In this document: positions 1 to 7,462 of the stretch, in pieces
How the letters are laid out: the number at the start of each line of letters is the position of its first letter
Numbering within the stretch: the first letter of the stretch is position 1
DNA from: Spirochaetaceae bacterium
GTDB taxonomy: Bacteria > Spirochaetota > Spirochaetia > Treponematales > Breznakiellaceae
Reading direction: 5' to 3'
Assembly (NCBI GenBank): GCA_031265025.1
Contig: JAISDF010000113.1
Location: forward strand, 1-11,315
DNA: 11,315 nucleotides
Notes under the pieces: model-generated
Databases searched by the model: none
Told to the model about the DNA's origin: nothing
The model's input: only the letters and a program-made list of their open reading frames with translations
Translations under genes and position numbers: made by a program

Positions 1-53
1 AAAGAGTACCGGAAGGGGGCGCGTTTCCATACGGCCTTTTGACCCTGTCGCAT
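1..53 (-). CDS. possible start of a further operon gene (partial, leaves window)
   Basis: An ATG on the minus strand at 53-51 opens a frame that stays open for 17 codons to the window edge, beginning MRQGQKAVWKRAPF. It lies 10 bases after the stop of the permease gene, the spacing seen elsewhere in this operon, so it could be a tenth gene. There is no clear ribosome binding site before the ATG and too little protein to recognise a family. It could equally be an untranslated tail. Only the sequence left of the window would decide. Confidence 0.25.
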   Translation of the reverse strand, partial: MRQGQKAVWKRAPFRYS

Positions 54-63
54 TGTCGTCGCG

Positions 64-1254
64 CTACTCGGCGGCGAGGGCTTCTACGGGGTCCAGTTTC
101 GCGGCGCGGGAGGCGGGATAGAAGCCGAAAAATATGCCGACAAGGGCGGAGGACAGGGAGGCCGCCGCGCAGGCAGGCCAGGCTATCGCGAAGGTCCATC
201 CCAGGGCGGTAACAATTGCGGCGCCTATGGCAATGCCGAACGCTATGCCCAAAAGTCCCCCCAGTACGGTGATGGCGGCGGATTCTACCAGGAACTGGGT
301 GCGTATAACGGCGGGGGACGCGCCTATGGCCTTGCGTATGCCAATCTCGCGCCGGCGTTCGGTTACGGTAACAATCATGATGTTCATAATGCCTATGCCG
401 CCGACCAAAAGCGATATGGCGGCTATGCCTGACAAGAGGAGGCTCATCGTGCCGGTTACTTTATCGAACTGTTCCAGCATGGCCTGCATGGAATTTACGG
501 ACAGCGCGTATGGTTCGCCGGTTTTTTCTTCCGCGTAGGAACGCAGGGCGTCTGAGATGCGCGTAACCTGATGGGGGTTTTCCGCTTCGACCACTGCCTG
601 GGCGGCGTCCGGAGACGGTTCGATTTTTTTTGTATAAAAGCCGCGTGGAATGTACAGGTTCCATTCAGGCGACTCAAATCCACCGGCGGCGCCGCTGAGT
701 ACGCCGATCACCGTAAAGCCGAAGAGTGTGTCGCTGGTCTGTACCAGCACCCGCTCTCCAATTTCGCCGCCGCCGGGAAAGAGGGCTTTTGCCGCTTCGC
801 TTCCCAGGATGATAGTTTGCGTCCCTTCAACAGCATCCGAAACGCTGAAATACCGGCCCTTCCCCAGCGCGAGACCGGTCATTTCCATAAAGCCATACTC
901 CACCGCGCTTAGGTTGCCTGAAAAAGCCAATTCTCCTTTTGTCAGCATCGCCGAAAGGGAATTTTTGAACCAGATTTTTTTGATACCCGGGATACGGTTG
1001 AATACTTCTTTGCGAAACGGTTCGTCAAGCCTGATATTGTTTTCCCGCGCGCGCCGCATAAAGCCGCTGTCTACCTGTATCATATTCAAATTTGAAGTCT
1101 CAAACGTTTTTTTTACATTGCCGGTTGCGCTTTCGCCTAAGGTGCCGATGATGATGACCGACGCCACGCCTATGATTACGCCGAGCAGGGAAAGTATAGT
1201 GCGCGTTTTGTTGCGCCGGAACATTTTAAAAGCGAATACAAGATCCTCAAACAT
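64..1254 (-). CDS. ABC transporter permease, MacB/FtsX type
   Basis: Inner-membrane permease of a MacB-like ABC efflux pump, 396 residues. The order is classic for the family: a short cytoplasmic N-terminus, TM1 at about 18-38 (LLGVIIGVASVIIIG), a large periplasmic MacB core-like domain at about 39-268, then three C-terminal helices at about 271-295, 322-350 and 355-379. Between TM2 and TM3 lies the cytoplasmic coupling segment ERRREIGIRKAIGA (298-312), and the protein ends in the usual LDPVEAL motif. Family knowledge: such permeases are mechanotransmitters that move substrate through the adaptor and TolC rather than across the inner membrane. The ATG overlaps the end of the ATPase gene by 8 bases and has GGGGA five bases upstream, so translation is probably coupled. 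Substrate cannot be told; peptides, macrolide-like compounds, lipids or lipoproteins are all possible. Role confident, specificity unknown. Confidence 0.93.
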   Translation of the reverse strand: MFEDLVFAFKMFRRNKTRTILSLLGVIIGVASVIIIGTLGESATGNVKKTFETSNLNMIQVDSGFMRRARENNIRLDEPFRKEVFNRIPGIKKIWFKNSLSAMLTKGELAFSGNLSAVEYGFMEMTGLALGKGRYFSVSDAVEGTQTIILGSEAAKALFPGGGEIGERVLVQTSDTLFGFTVIGVLSGAAGGFESPEWNLYIPRGFYTKKIEPSPDAAQAVVEAENPHQVTRISDALRSYAEEKTGEPYALSVNSMQAMLEQFDKVTGTMSLLLSGIAAISLLVGGIGIMNIMIVTVTERRREIGIRKAIGASPAVIRTQFLVESAAITVLGGLLGIAFGIAIGAAIVTALGWTFAIAWPACAAASLSSALVGIFFGFYPASRAAKLDPVEALAAE

Positions 1255-1930
1255 GGCTGTCCCCGGCTATCCTGCCGTCGAGTATGCGCACCAGCCGCCG
1301 CGCCTCAGCGGCTACATGCCCGTCATGTGTTACGATGATGACCGTAGTCCCCTGCCTGTTGATGTCGGCAAAGAGAGCGAGTACCAGGCCGCCTGTTTCG
1401 CTGTCAAGCGCCCCGGTTGGCTCATCAGCCAGCACAATCTTGGGGCGCGTAACCACCGCCCGCGCAATCGCGGCACGCTGCTTCTGCCCGCCGGAAAGCT
1501 CGGAAGGCAAATGACGGGCCCTGTCTGTAAGCGACACCCGTTCCAGTATATCAAGGGCGGTCTTTTTCCGGCTGCGTTTCTCCATACCCTGATAACGCAG
1601 CGGCAGCATCAGGTTTTCCAGCACGGTCATGGACGGCAGGAGATGGTACTGCTGAAAGACAAAACCCACCGTCCGGCTGCGCAGTGCGGCCAGTTCCCGC
1701 TCGCTCATATCCGCCGTATTGCACCCGTTAATCAGTACCAGGCCGCCTGAAGGCCTGTCGAGGCAGCCTATGATGTTCATACACGTTGATTTACCGGAAC
1801 CAGAGGGCCCCATAATCGACACGTACTCGCCCTGTTGTATAGTCAGTGAAACGCCTGACAGCGCCCGCACCGCGCCGTCTTTCATGCCGTAGGTTTTGGT
1901 AACATTTTCCAGTACGATGATATTGTCCAA
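1247..1930 (-). CDS. ABC transporter ATP-binding protein, LolD/MacB type
   Basis: Cytoplasmic ATPase that powers the permease encoded next to it; 227 residues, the normal length for this family. All nucleotide-binding motifs are visible: Walker A GPSGSGKST (41-49), Q-loop in VFQQYHLLP (91-99), signature LSGGQKQR (145-152), Walker B IVLADE (165-170) with D-loop GALDS, and the switch histidine in IIVTHD (198-203). The start is TTG, not ATG: its codon is read from the complement of CAA at 1928-1930, preceded by AAGG nine bases away, and the resulting N-terminus matches the family (VLENVTKTYG). The next in-frame ATG (residue 16) would cut off the first strand. The gene follows the adaptor after 6 bases and overlaps the permease by 8. 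In E. coli MacB this domain is fused to the permease; here it is a separate chain. Confidence 0.95.
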   Translation of the reverse strand: MDNIIVLENVTKTYGMKDGAVRALSGVSLTIQQGEYVSIMGPSGSGKSTCMNIIGCLDRPSGGLVLINGCNTADMSERELAALRSRTVGFVFQQYHLLPSMTVLENLMLPLRYQGMEKRSRKKTALDILERVSLTDRARHLPSELSGGQKQRAAIARAVVTRPKIVLADEPTGALDSETGGLVLALFADINRQGTTVIIVTHDGHVAAEARRLVRILDGRIAGDSHV

Positions 1931-1936
1931 GAGACC

Positions 1937-3073
1937 CTACCTTAATCTGCCGCCCATCATCGGCATGACAGGCTGCGCGCCTCGCTGCCGGTTTTGCCTA
2001 TCGTCGTTCCGCTGGCTCCGGCCTGAGAGGGCCGCGCTTTCCTGGGCCTTTAGCTCGTCGCCCGCGGCAAGCCCGCTTTTGATTCTGACAAACTCCTCGC
2101 CATAAGGTTCAACCTGCACAAAAACGCGCTCCACGCCGCCGCCGGGGAGTACCTTTTCGGCATAGGCCCGCCCGCCGCCCGGCCGCGTCGCCTCTCCGTT
2201 GTCAAGCGCCGGGGGATCAGTTCCGCGAGGCGCCGCGTTTTCGGCGGGGCCTTCGTAGCCTATGGCGGAACGCTCAACAAGAAGCATGGTTACAGGCGGG
2301 CTTATCTCAATTTCGCCGGTGAATGAATAATTGGGCAGGATAAGGTCAGGCGGCTCATCTATGCGTATCTCGGCCTTTACCACAGACGCGCCCCTGGCGG
2401 ATTTTGTGGCGACGGCGGGGAATGAGTGGACATAGCCTTCTATAACCGTGTCCGCTCCGTCAAGGGCGGGGAATTTGAACGTAACTTTTTGACCGGGACG
2501 GAGTTTGGGGGCGTCTGTTTCCGCAACTTCCACCGTCGCCTTCAGGTAGCCGCGGTCAATAATCACGCCGGCGCTGTCTTTCGCTTCCATTACGTCACCT
2601 ACGGCTATGGAAAATTGGGCGATGATGCCGGTAAAGTTCGCGATTATACGCCGGTCTTTTATGCGCTGTTCAAGCACTTCGCGCTGAAGCGTCATCAGTT
2701 GGATTTCTCTTGGCGAGCTGTTTACGCGCTTTTGCGCCATATCAAAATCGTGGCGTTCCAGATTGTAGCGCTGTTCGCTGTCATCCAACTGGAGGATGAA
2801 CTGGCCTTTTGTTACCCTGTCGCCTTCTTTTACATAGACCGAGGTTACAATACCGTCGCCCGCGGCCTGCAAATTTTGTTCCTGCGCCGCCGATATGACG
2901 CCGGCTATTTCAATGATGTTGGTGTACGTTTCGCCTCGGACACGGTAGCTTGTATTCTGTGCACCCGCGCCGGTAAAAAAACGCCGGTATGCGATAGAAC
3001 CCGCCGGTACGCCAAGGAGGACGATCAGTGCCGCAATGATAAGCGCAGGTAACTTTTTTCCGCCGCGTTTCAT
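1937..3073 (-). CDS. periplasmic adaptor (membrane fusion protein), MacA/HlyD family
   Basis: Periplasmic adaptor linking the inner-membrane ABC permease to the TolC-like channel, 378 residues. A single N-terminal membrane anchor (about 9-30, LALIIAALIVLLGVPAGS-like) is followed by a split biotinyl-lipoyl domain: first half about 66-97 (GDGIVTSVYVKEGDRVTKGQ), second half about 145-175 (ANFTGIIAQFSIAVGD). Between them is a hairpin of only about 45 residues (98-143), then beta-barrel and membrane-proximal regions to about 345. Residues 275-303 form a Pro/Gly-rich loop and the last 30 residues are Gln/Arg-rich and probably disordered. The ATG is preceded by a strong GGAGGAA, which lies inside the end of the TolC-like gene. 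The neighbouring ATPase and permease make MacA-like the best label, although overall length and the short hairpin leave room for another HlyD subfamily. Confidence 0.9.
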   Translation of the reverse strand: MKRGGKKLPALIIAALIVLLGVPAGSIAYRRFFTGAGAQNTSYRVRGETYTNIIEIAGVISAAQEQNLQAAGDGIVTSVYVKEGDRVTKGQFILQLDDSEQRYNLERHDFDMAQKRVNSSPREIQLMTLQREVLEQRIKDRRIIANFTGIIAQFSIAVGDVMEAKDSAGVIIDRGYLKATVEVAETDAPKLRPGQKVTFKFPALDGADTVIEGYVHSFPAVATKSARGASVVKAEIRIDEPPDLILPNYSFTGEIEISPPVTMLLVERSAIGYEGPAENAAPRGTDPPALDNGEATRPGGGRAYAEKVLPGGGVERVFVQVEPYGEEFVRIKSGLAAGDELKAQESAALSGRSQRNDDRQNRQRGAQPVMPMMGGRLR

Positions 3074-3077
3074 TTAT

Positions 3078-4577
3078 TTATTCCTCCACAACATACAGGG
3101 CCGCGTCGATAAGGTGTATCAGGTTCTGTACATCCGCCGCCAGTATCTGATAGTGGGCGCGTTGTTCGTTCGTTATTGCCTTGCGGTATTCGCTTTCCGT
3201 TACTACGCCGCTTTGGTACTGGATTGTGGTGTCCCGGGCAAGTTCACGGTACAGCTCGTACTGTTCGGCAAGGCGCCTCCGTTCCCACATCAGATCGGCC
3301 CTTTCAGTACGTACCGAATCAACCGTATCATCCCAGCTCCGTTCGGCCCTTCTCAGCGCGAGCGCCTCAGACTCGGCGGCCAGGGCCTTTCCTTCCCCGC
3401 TCAGCGCTCCAAGACGCTGCCGCCCGGTGTTAAGGCCAAACGACAGGGTAAAGGCCGCGCTCCGCCCGCCGTTTAGGGGAAGCTCCGTCCCCGCTGAAAG
3501 GCTTACGCCCCGCCAGCTCAGGGTAAGGCCGGCGTCGGCGCTCATGCTGCCGTCAACATGGGTGTTGTTGGCGGTAAGTCCGCCCTGGGCGCTCAGTTCT
3601 ACCTGTCCTTCGGCGTTACGCGAAAGATCTCCTATATACCGCGCCCATTGGGCGGCTTCAATTTCGGTAAAGCGTTCCCTGTCGCCCTCGCCCCCGAATT
3701 CCGGCGCGGCCTCAAGGTCTGTCTGCGGTATACGCTGCGGCAGGCCGGCGAGGGCGCTGAGTCCGCAGTCCCGGGCAAAAAGGCTTATGTCGCGCCGCAG
3801 TCTGCGCCGCTGCTCCTGGGCGGTCCGGTGCGCGTCGGCGGCTTCCAGTTCCACGGTACGGTACTGTACGGAAGACGGCGCGTAGCCCTGAGAGCGCACA
3901 AGGGCCATATCAATTTCTTTGGTGTAGGCCGTGTTCTCCAAGGTCAGAACTTGAACGGTGCTTTCGTACAGTGAACGCAGCCGTTCGTAAAATTCCCTTT
4001 CCGCCGTCCGCCCCCGCCGGGCCAGGGCGCGCCGGGCCTCAAGAAGCGCCCTGTCCGAACGGAGCAGCGTTACGGTACGCTGCTTTCCCGCCGGGCTTAT
4101 CAGTGCCGTGGAAAGCGTAAGCCGGGCGTTTTCCACAACAGGATTGTTTTCGCCCGCGCCGCTGTTTCCGCCTGAGTTCATTGTCATGGGAACGCTGACA
4201 CCGAGCGTGGTGGAGTTAAACCGCGGAAAAGAAAGCTCCGCGCCGGGCGTTACGCTGAACGCGGCTTCTCCGTTTTCGGAGTAAAAGCTCATGGTTCCGG
4301 TGGAAAGGGTAAGGTCAAAACCGTTTTCTATGCCTGCCTGCCTGCGGCCAAGCTCCGCCTGCCGCGCTTTTATCGCAAGCTCCCTGAGTTCGATATCGTT
4401 TTCCAGAAAACCGGCAAGGAGGTTCGCCACATCGGGAAGCTCCTCCTCCGCGCCGTTCTGGGCGTATGCCGCATAACAGACAAAAAAGGCCGCGAGGCAG
4501 CAAACAAGCGCTTTCACGGGCTGTAAACTTCCGGCATAAAATACCCCAGGCGGCGTTGTCCTCCGCCTGCTTTTCAT
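3078..4577 (-). CDS. TolC-like outer-membrane efflux protein
   Basis: Outer-membrane channel of the tripartite pump, 499 residues. A long signal peptide ends in a signal-peptidase I site (AYA at 37-39, then Gln40). The mature protein shows two helical blocks rich in Glu, Arg, Ala and Leu (about 160-275 and 385-495), each paired with a strand-rich stretch (about 85-150 and 320-380), the two-fold repeat expected of OEP/TolC proteins. The C-terminal block has the family pattern around YQSGVVTESEYRKAITNEQ. The ATG overlaps the UMP-kinase stop as ATGA. A GTG at 4517 (residue 21) with GGAAG upstream would give a more typical signal peptide and is a real alternative start. The adaptor, ATPase and permease follow directly, so this is very probably their cognate channel. 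Confidence 0.9.
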   Translation of the reverse strand: MKSRRRTTPPGVFYAGSLQPVKALVCCLAAFFVCYAAYAQNGAEEELPDVANLLAGFLENDIELRELAIKARQAELGRRQAGIENGFDLTLSTGTMSFYSENGEAAFSVTPGAELSFPRFNSTTLGVSVPMTMNSGGNSGAGENNPVVENARLTLSTALISPAGKQRTVTLLRSDRALLEARRALARRGRTAEREFYERLRSLYESTVQVLTLENTAYTKEIDMALVRSQGYAPSSVQYRTVELEAADAHRTAQEQRRRLRRDISLFARDCGLSALAGLPQRIPQTDLEAAPEFGGEGDRERFTEIEAAQWARYIGDLSRNAEGQVELSAQGGLTANNTHVDGSMSADAGLTLSWRGVSLSAGTELPLNGGRSAAFTLSFGLNTGRQRLGALSGEGKALAAESEALALRRAERSWDDTVDSVRTERADLMWERRRLAEQYELYRELARDTTIQYQSGVVTESEYRKAITNEQRAHYQILAADVQNLIHLIDAALYVVEE

Positions 4578-5257
4578 CCTATGGTCGTCCCAATAAAGGC
4601 CGATCCCGACAGCAGCTTTCTCAGGTTTGCAAGGTCGCGGCCGGCGGCGCAGATTACCGTAACGCCGATTTTGGCGGCGTGTTTTGAGGCCACGGGGTCA
4701 AAGGGAACGTTTTTTCCCGGAACCCATTCGTCACCGATGAGGCGGATAAAATCCGTCCAGGATATGCGGTCTATGGGTTTGGCTTCCGGGTTCTTTCTGG
4801 GGTCGTCGGTGTAGACTTGTTCAATATTTGAAAGGTTTATAACCCTGTCGGCCTGGAAGCGCTCGGCAAGGAGCACGGCGTCATAATCCGAGGAAAAGCC
4901 GGGTTTCCAGCCGGCGGCTACCAGTACCCGTCCCACAAAGGGGCCTACCTGGGTGGGGTCGATTACCACATCCTGGGTGCAGTACTCTCCCAGGAGCGCC
5001 TTGATAAGCTGGGCGTTGAGCCTTGTGGCCATGACGCCTATCCAGTCTGCCTCTTCATTACTGACGCTGCCCGAAATAGTACGGTACGCGTTCTGCCAGG
5101 TTCTGGCCGGGCCGCCGCCGCCTGTTACAAAGATAAAGCGCCGCTTTTCGTCTTCTTTAAGCAGGGCCTTTGTAAGGGCAAGAAAACCTTTAAGAAAATC
5201 CTCGTCGACTTTGTCCGGGGCGACTATGGAACCGCCAAGGGAAATAACCGTAACCAT
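4574..5257 (-). CDS. UMP kinase-like amino-acid-kinase-fold protein, archaeal type
   Basis: Cytoplasmic 227-residue kinase of the amino-acid kinase fold, most like the archaeal-type uridylate kinases that convert UMP to UDP with ATP. Visible landmarks are the N-terminal SLGGSIV (6-12), the glycine-rich VTGGGGPAR (44-52), GWKPGFSSDYDAVLLAE (116-132) corresponding to the archaeal GxxPGxxTDAV motif, NLSNIEQVYTDDPRKNP (141-157) and a C-terminal GTTI. Length matches the archaeal group rather than the roughly 240-residue bacterial PyrH. A strong GGAGGAATC precedes the ATG. It sits between a lipoprotein gene and the efflux genes, overlapping the latter by 4 bases, which is an odd place for a nucleotide kinase. 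Whether it is the cell's main UMP kinase or a second copy cannot be told from this window. Family confident; exact substrate inferred. Confidence 0.85.
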   Translation of the reverse strand: MVTVISLGGSIVAPDKVDEDFLKGFLALTKALLKEDEKRRFIFVTGGGGPARTWQNAYRTISGSVSNEEADWIGVMATRLNAQLIKALLGEYCTQDVVIDPTQVGPFVGRVLVAAGWKPGFSSDYDAVLLAERFQADRVINLSNIEQVYTDDPRKNPEAKPIDRISWTDFIRLIGDEWVPGKNVPFDPVASKHAAKIGVTVICAAGRDLANLRKLLSGSAFIGTTIG

Positions 5258-5267
5258 GATTCCTCCG

Positions 5268-6893
5268 TCAGTATGCGTAAACCCCTGTCAGTATAATATC
5301 ACTCCACAGGGATGAATAGGACTCAAGCCCTCCGGCCGCTTCTTCCCAGACAGTTTGAAGGGCGTAATCCCGTTCTCTGACCGCGACGCGCCCCCTGCTG
5401 TCCATCTGGGAAAGCAGGGCCTCGCCACGGGAAAAACTTATGCGCTGGCTGTCAAGGCTGCCGAAGTAGTAGGCGGCCCTGTCGGGTCTTGGGGCAAGGA
5501 CTTCGGCGAGGGCCCCCGAACCAAGGGCCGGGTCGCAGGGAATCCAGCCAAACCCTTCCACCCAAAATTCCGCCCAGTAGTGGCGTCTGAGCCCCCGCGA
5601 CCGGTCCACCAGCACCCCGGATACCGGAATGGCGGGAATTCCCGACGCCCGCGCCAGGGAACAAAAGAGCAGCGCCGCGGCATAGGGATCGGCCTTTTTG
5701 CTTTCCAGGGCCTCAATGACGCCGCCTGTAAGGGGAGCGCCCTGTATGCCCCCTTCGGTGATAAGCCACTGGTAGATACGTTCCGCCTTGAGGTAGGCGT
5801 TCTGCTCACGGCCGGTGATCGCGGCGCACAGATCCCTGACGCGCTGGTCATTGACCGGCAGGAGCAGGGTCGGTATGGTATAGGCCGCCTGGAACACCGA
5901 TCCCTGGCTCTGGCGTATGAGCTGGGGACGCAGTTCGGTTTCCACGCCGTATACGTCAACAAGGTAAGAAAGGGTGATGCGCTGGTTTTCGCCGCCTCTG
6001 AGATTGTTGAGCCGGTACAGGGCCGAACCCTGATAACGCTCAATAAACGGGTCGGCGCTTCTTGAGAGGAGCCGGGCGTCCCTTTGGGAAGCCGATACCG
6101 AAGGAACGGGCATCCAGATGTAGAGGCTGTTGGGACTGGCCGCGTCCCTGACCCGTATATCCACCGAATACGAAATGGCGTAACTCCGCTTGTCCTTGAA
6201 CACCTTGGTTCCCGGCCTGCCGTTCACGTCAAAGTACGCGCCCTGGCTGTTACCCCTGAGCGTTCTCACCTCCACAAGGCCGCTCACCGCGCCGTCGGGA
6301 ACCCGCACCTTGATTTCCCGGTCATTCCATGACTCATAGCCGAAATCGCTGTCCGGGACAGCCACCCATACGGGCCGCTCCGTGTCCGCCTGGGCCGCCG
6401 GGGTAAGCTCGGCGTCCCAGCTAAAAGTTACGGTACTTCCCTCCCTTGACGAGCCGAAATTCCTCCCGGTAATCGTAACCAGGGCGCCTACCGCGCCTGA
6501 GGCGGGTTCTATGGAACTTATCCGGGGCGTAGTTCCCGTTTCCCCGCCCCGTGCCGGCAGGGGTATATTCGCCCGGTTCGAGAACAGGGCCGCGTTGCTC
6601 TTTTTGTTCCCGGCATGAACATACACAAGCCCGGCCTCGCCGAATTCGGGAACCCTGAGCGCGATGCGCCGGTCATTCCATTCAATATAAGAAGAAGCGG
6701 TGGGAGGAACGCCGCCTATGGACACAAAGGATTCGTCCCGCTCATCGCCGAAATTTTCTCCGTGTATGGTGAGTATTTCCCCCATCGTGCCGATGCGGGG
6801 GTCAAGGGAAAGTATGCGGGGGTCCTTTTTTTCACAGCCCGAAAACGCCGGGAATACGGCCAGAATAAGGAGCGGGTAAAGGGCGGCCTTCAT
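5268..6893 (-). CDS. lipoprotein with two IPT/TIG domains and a transglutaminase-like domain
   Basis: Predicted exported lipoprotein, 541 residues. The signal peptide ends in a lipobox-like AFSG-C with Cys20 as the lipidation site. Two Ig-like IPT/TIG domains follow (about 25-105 and 122-223), each with the typical start (ISSIEPASGAVGALVTITG, NFG) and a matching SYIEWNDRRIALRVP / YESWNDREIKVRVP segment. From about 235 comes a strand-rich linker, then a transglutaminase-like core at about 350-460 with LLFCSLARASGIPA (408-421), His438 in RHYWAEFW and Asp454 in IPCDPALG. The usual nucleophile cysteine, about seven residues before LLF's Phe, is replaced (DPY, 402-404); Cys411 lies elsewhere. The start overlaps the preceding gene as ATGA. 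Likely anchored to a membrane facing the periplasm or surface; a role in envelope or peptide processing, or simple binding, is inference. Confidence 0.85.
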   Translation of the reverse strand: MKAALYPLLILAVFPAFSGCEKKDPRILSLDPRIGTMGEILTIHGENFGDERDESFVSIGGVPPTASSYIEWNDRRIALRVPEFGEAGLVYVHAGNKKSNAALFSNRANIPLPARGGETGTTPRISSIEPASGAVGALVTITGRNFGSSREGSTVTFSWDAELTPAAQADTERPVWVAVPDSDFGYESWNDREIKVRVPDGAVSGLVEVRTLRGNSQGAYFDVNGRPGTKVFKDKRSYAISYSVDIRVRDAASPNSLYIWMPVPSVSASQRDARLLSRSADPFIERYQGSALYRLNNLRGGENQRITLSYLVDVYGVETELRPQLIRQSQGSVFQAAYTIPTLLLPVNDQRVRDLCAAITGREQNAYLKAERIYQWLITEGGIQGAPLTGGVIEALESKKADPYAAALLFCSLARASGIPAIPVSGVLVDRSRGLRRHYWAEFWVEGFGWIPCDPALGSGALAEVLAPRPDRAAYYFGSLDSQRISFSRGEALLSQMDSRGRVAVRERDYALQTVWEEAAGGLESYSSLWSDIILTGVYAY

Positions 6894-7462
6894 TGACCGG
6901 CTTCGTCCTGCGGCCTTCTTGACGCGGGGAGCCCCTCGTCTCCGGCCTGTCCACCCTGGGGTTCGGTTTCCCTATAGGGGGTTAATTCAAGCTGAATAAC
7001 AATGCGGGCGTTCTGTCCGTTCCGTTCCGAACCCAGGGGAAAGAACAGTATCTTTTCGCTGAAATCAAAGGGCATGGTCCGCATGGTCGTCTGATAACGG
7101 ACACCCTCGCCGGGAACCTCTATCCACACCTGGCTCTGGGCCGTGAGAAGCTTCTCTCCCCGTCTGCCCACATAGGGGGTAAAAAGCACTTCCACGACAA
7201 TGTTCCGGCCTACGATTTTTATTGAAACGGGTCTTCCCGGCAGGGTGATTTTGGAGATTGCCTCATTCCAGACAACTTCCTGGTTTTGTTCCTCTATGCC
7301 GGGACTGATGGTAAAGACAATGGTCCGCCTGGTAAGTCCGGGGAAAAATTCCTCAAGGCGCTGGTCCTGGGCATAAAGCTGTCCCCTGCCGAGGAACGCC
7401 GTAAACAGGAAAGCGCTTAAAGAAGCGATAAATTTCAGGCGGACGGGCGGGCCGGCTGTCAT
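6890..7462 (-). CDS. small exported protein of unknown function
   Basis: A 190-residue protein that I do not recognise. It begins with a signal peptide (hydrophobic FIASLSAFLFTAFLG, probable cleavage after LYA at residue 31). The mature part, to about residue 162, is rich in alternating hydrophobic residues (RTIVFTISPG, RNIVVEVLFTPYVG, SQVWIEVPGEG, NARIVIQLELTPY), consistent with a small beta-sandwich. The last 25 residues are Gly/Gln/Glu-rich and probably disordered. No catalytic motif or lipobox is seen. It overlaps the anti-sigma gene and the lipoprotein gene by 4 bases on each side (both ATGA), so it is part of the same translational chain, and its only nearby Shine-Dalgarno-like GGAG is far from the ATG, which fits coupled translation. 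A periplasmic partner of the anti-sigma factor or of the lipoprotein is a guess from position only. Confidence 0.8.
   Translation of the reverse strand: MTAGPPVRLKFIASLSAFLFTAFLGRGQLYAQDQRLEEFFPGLTRRTIVFTISPGIEEQNQEVVWNEAISKITLPGRPVSIKIVGRNIVVEVLFTPYVGRRGEKLLTAQSQVWIEVPGEGVRYQTTMRTMPFDFSEKILFFPLGSERNGQNARIVIQLELTPYRETEPQGGQAGDEGLPASRRPQDEAGQ

Noticed and set aside
650..1750. 366-codon open frame on the plus strand
   Set aside because: It lies opposite the ABC permease and ATPase genes, whose motifs are unmistakable; its protein has no recognisable domain and no ribosome binding site. It is a by-product of GC-rich codon use.
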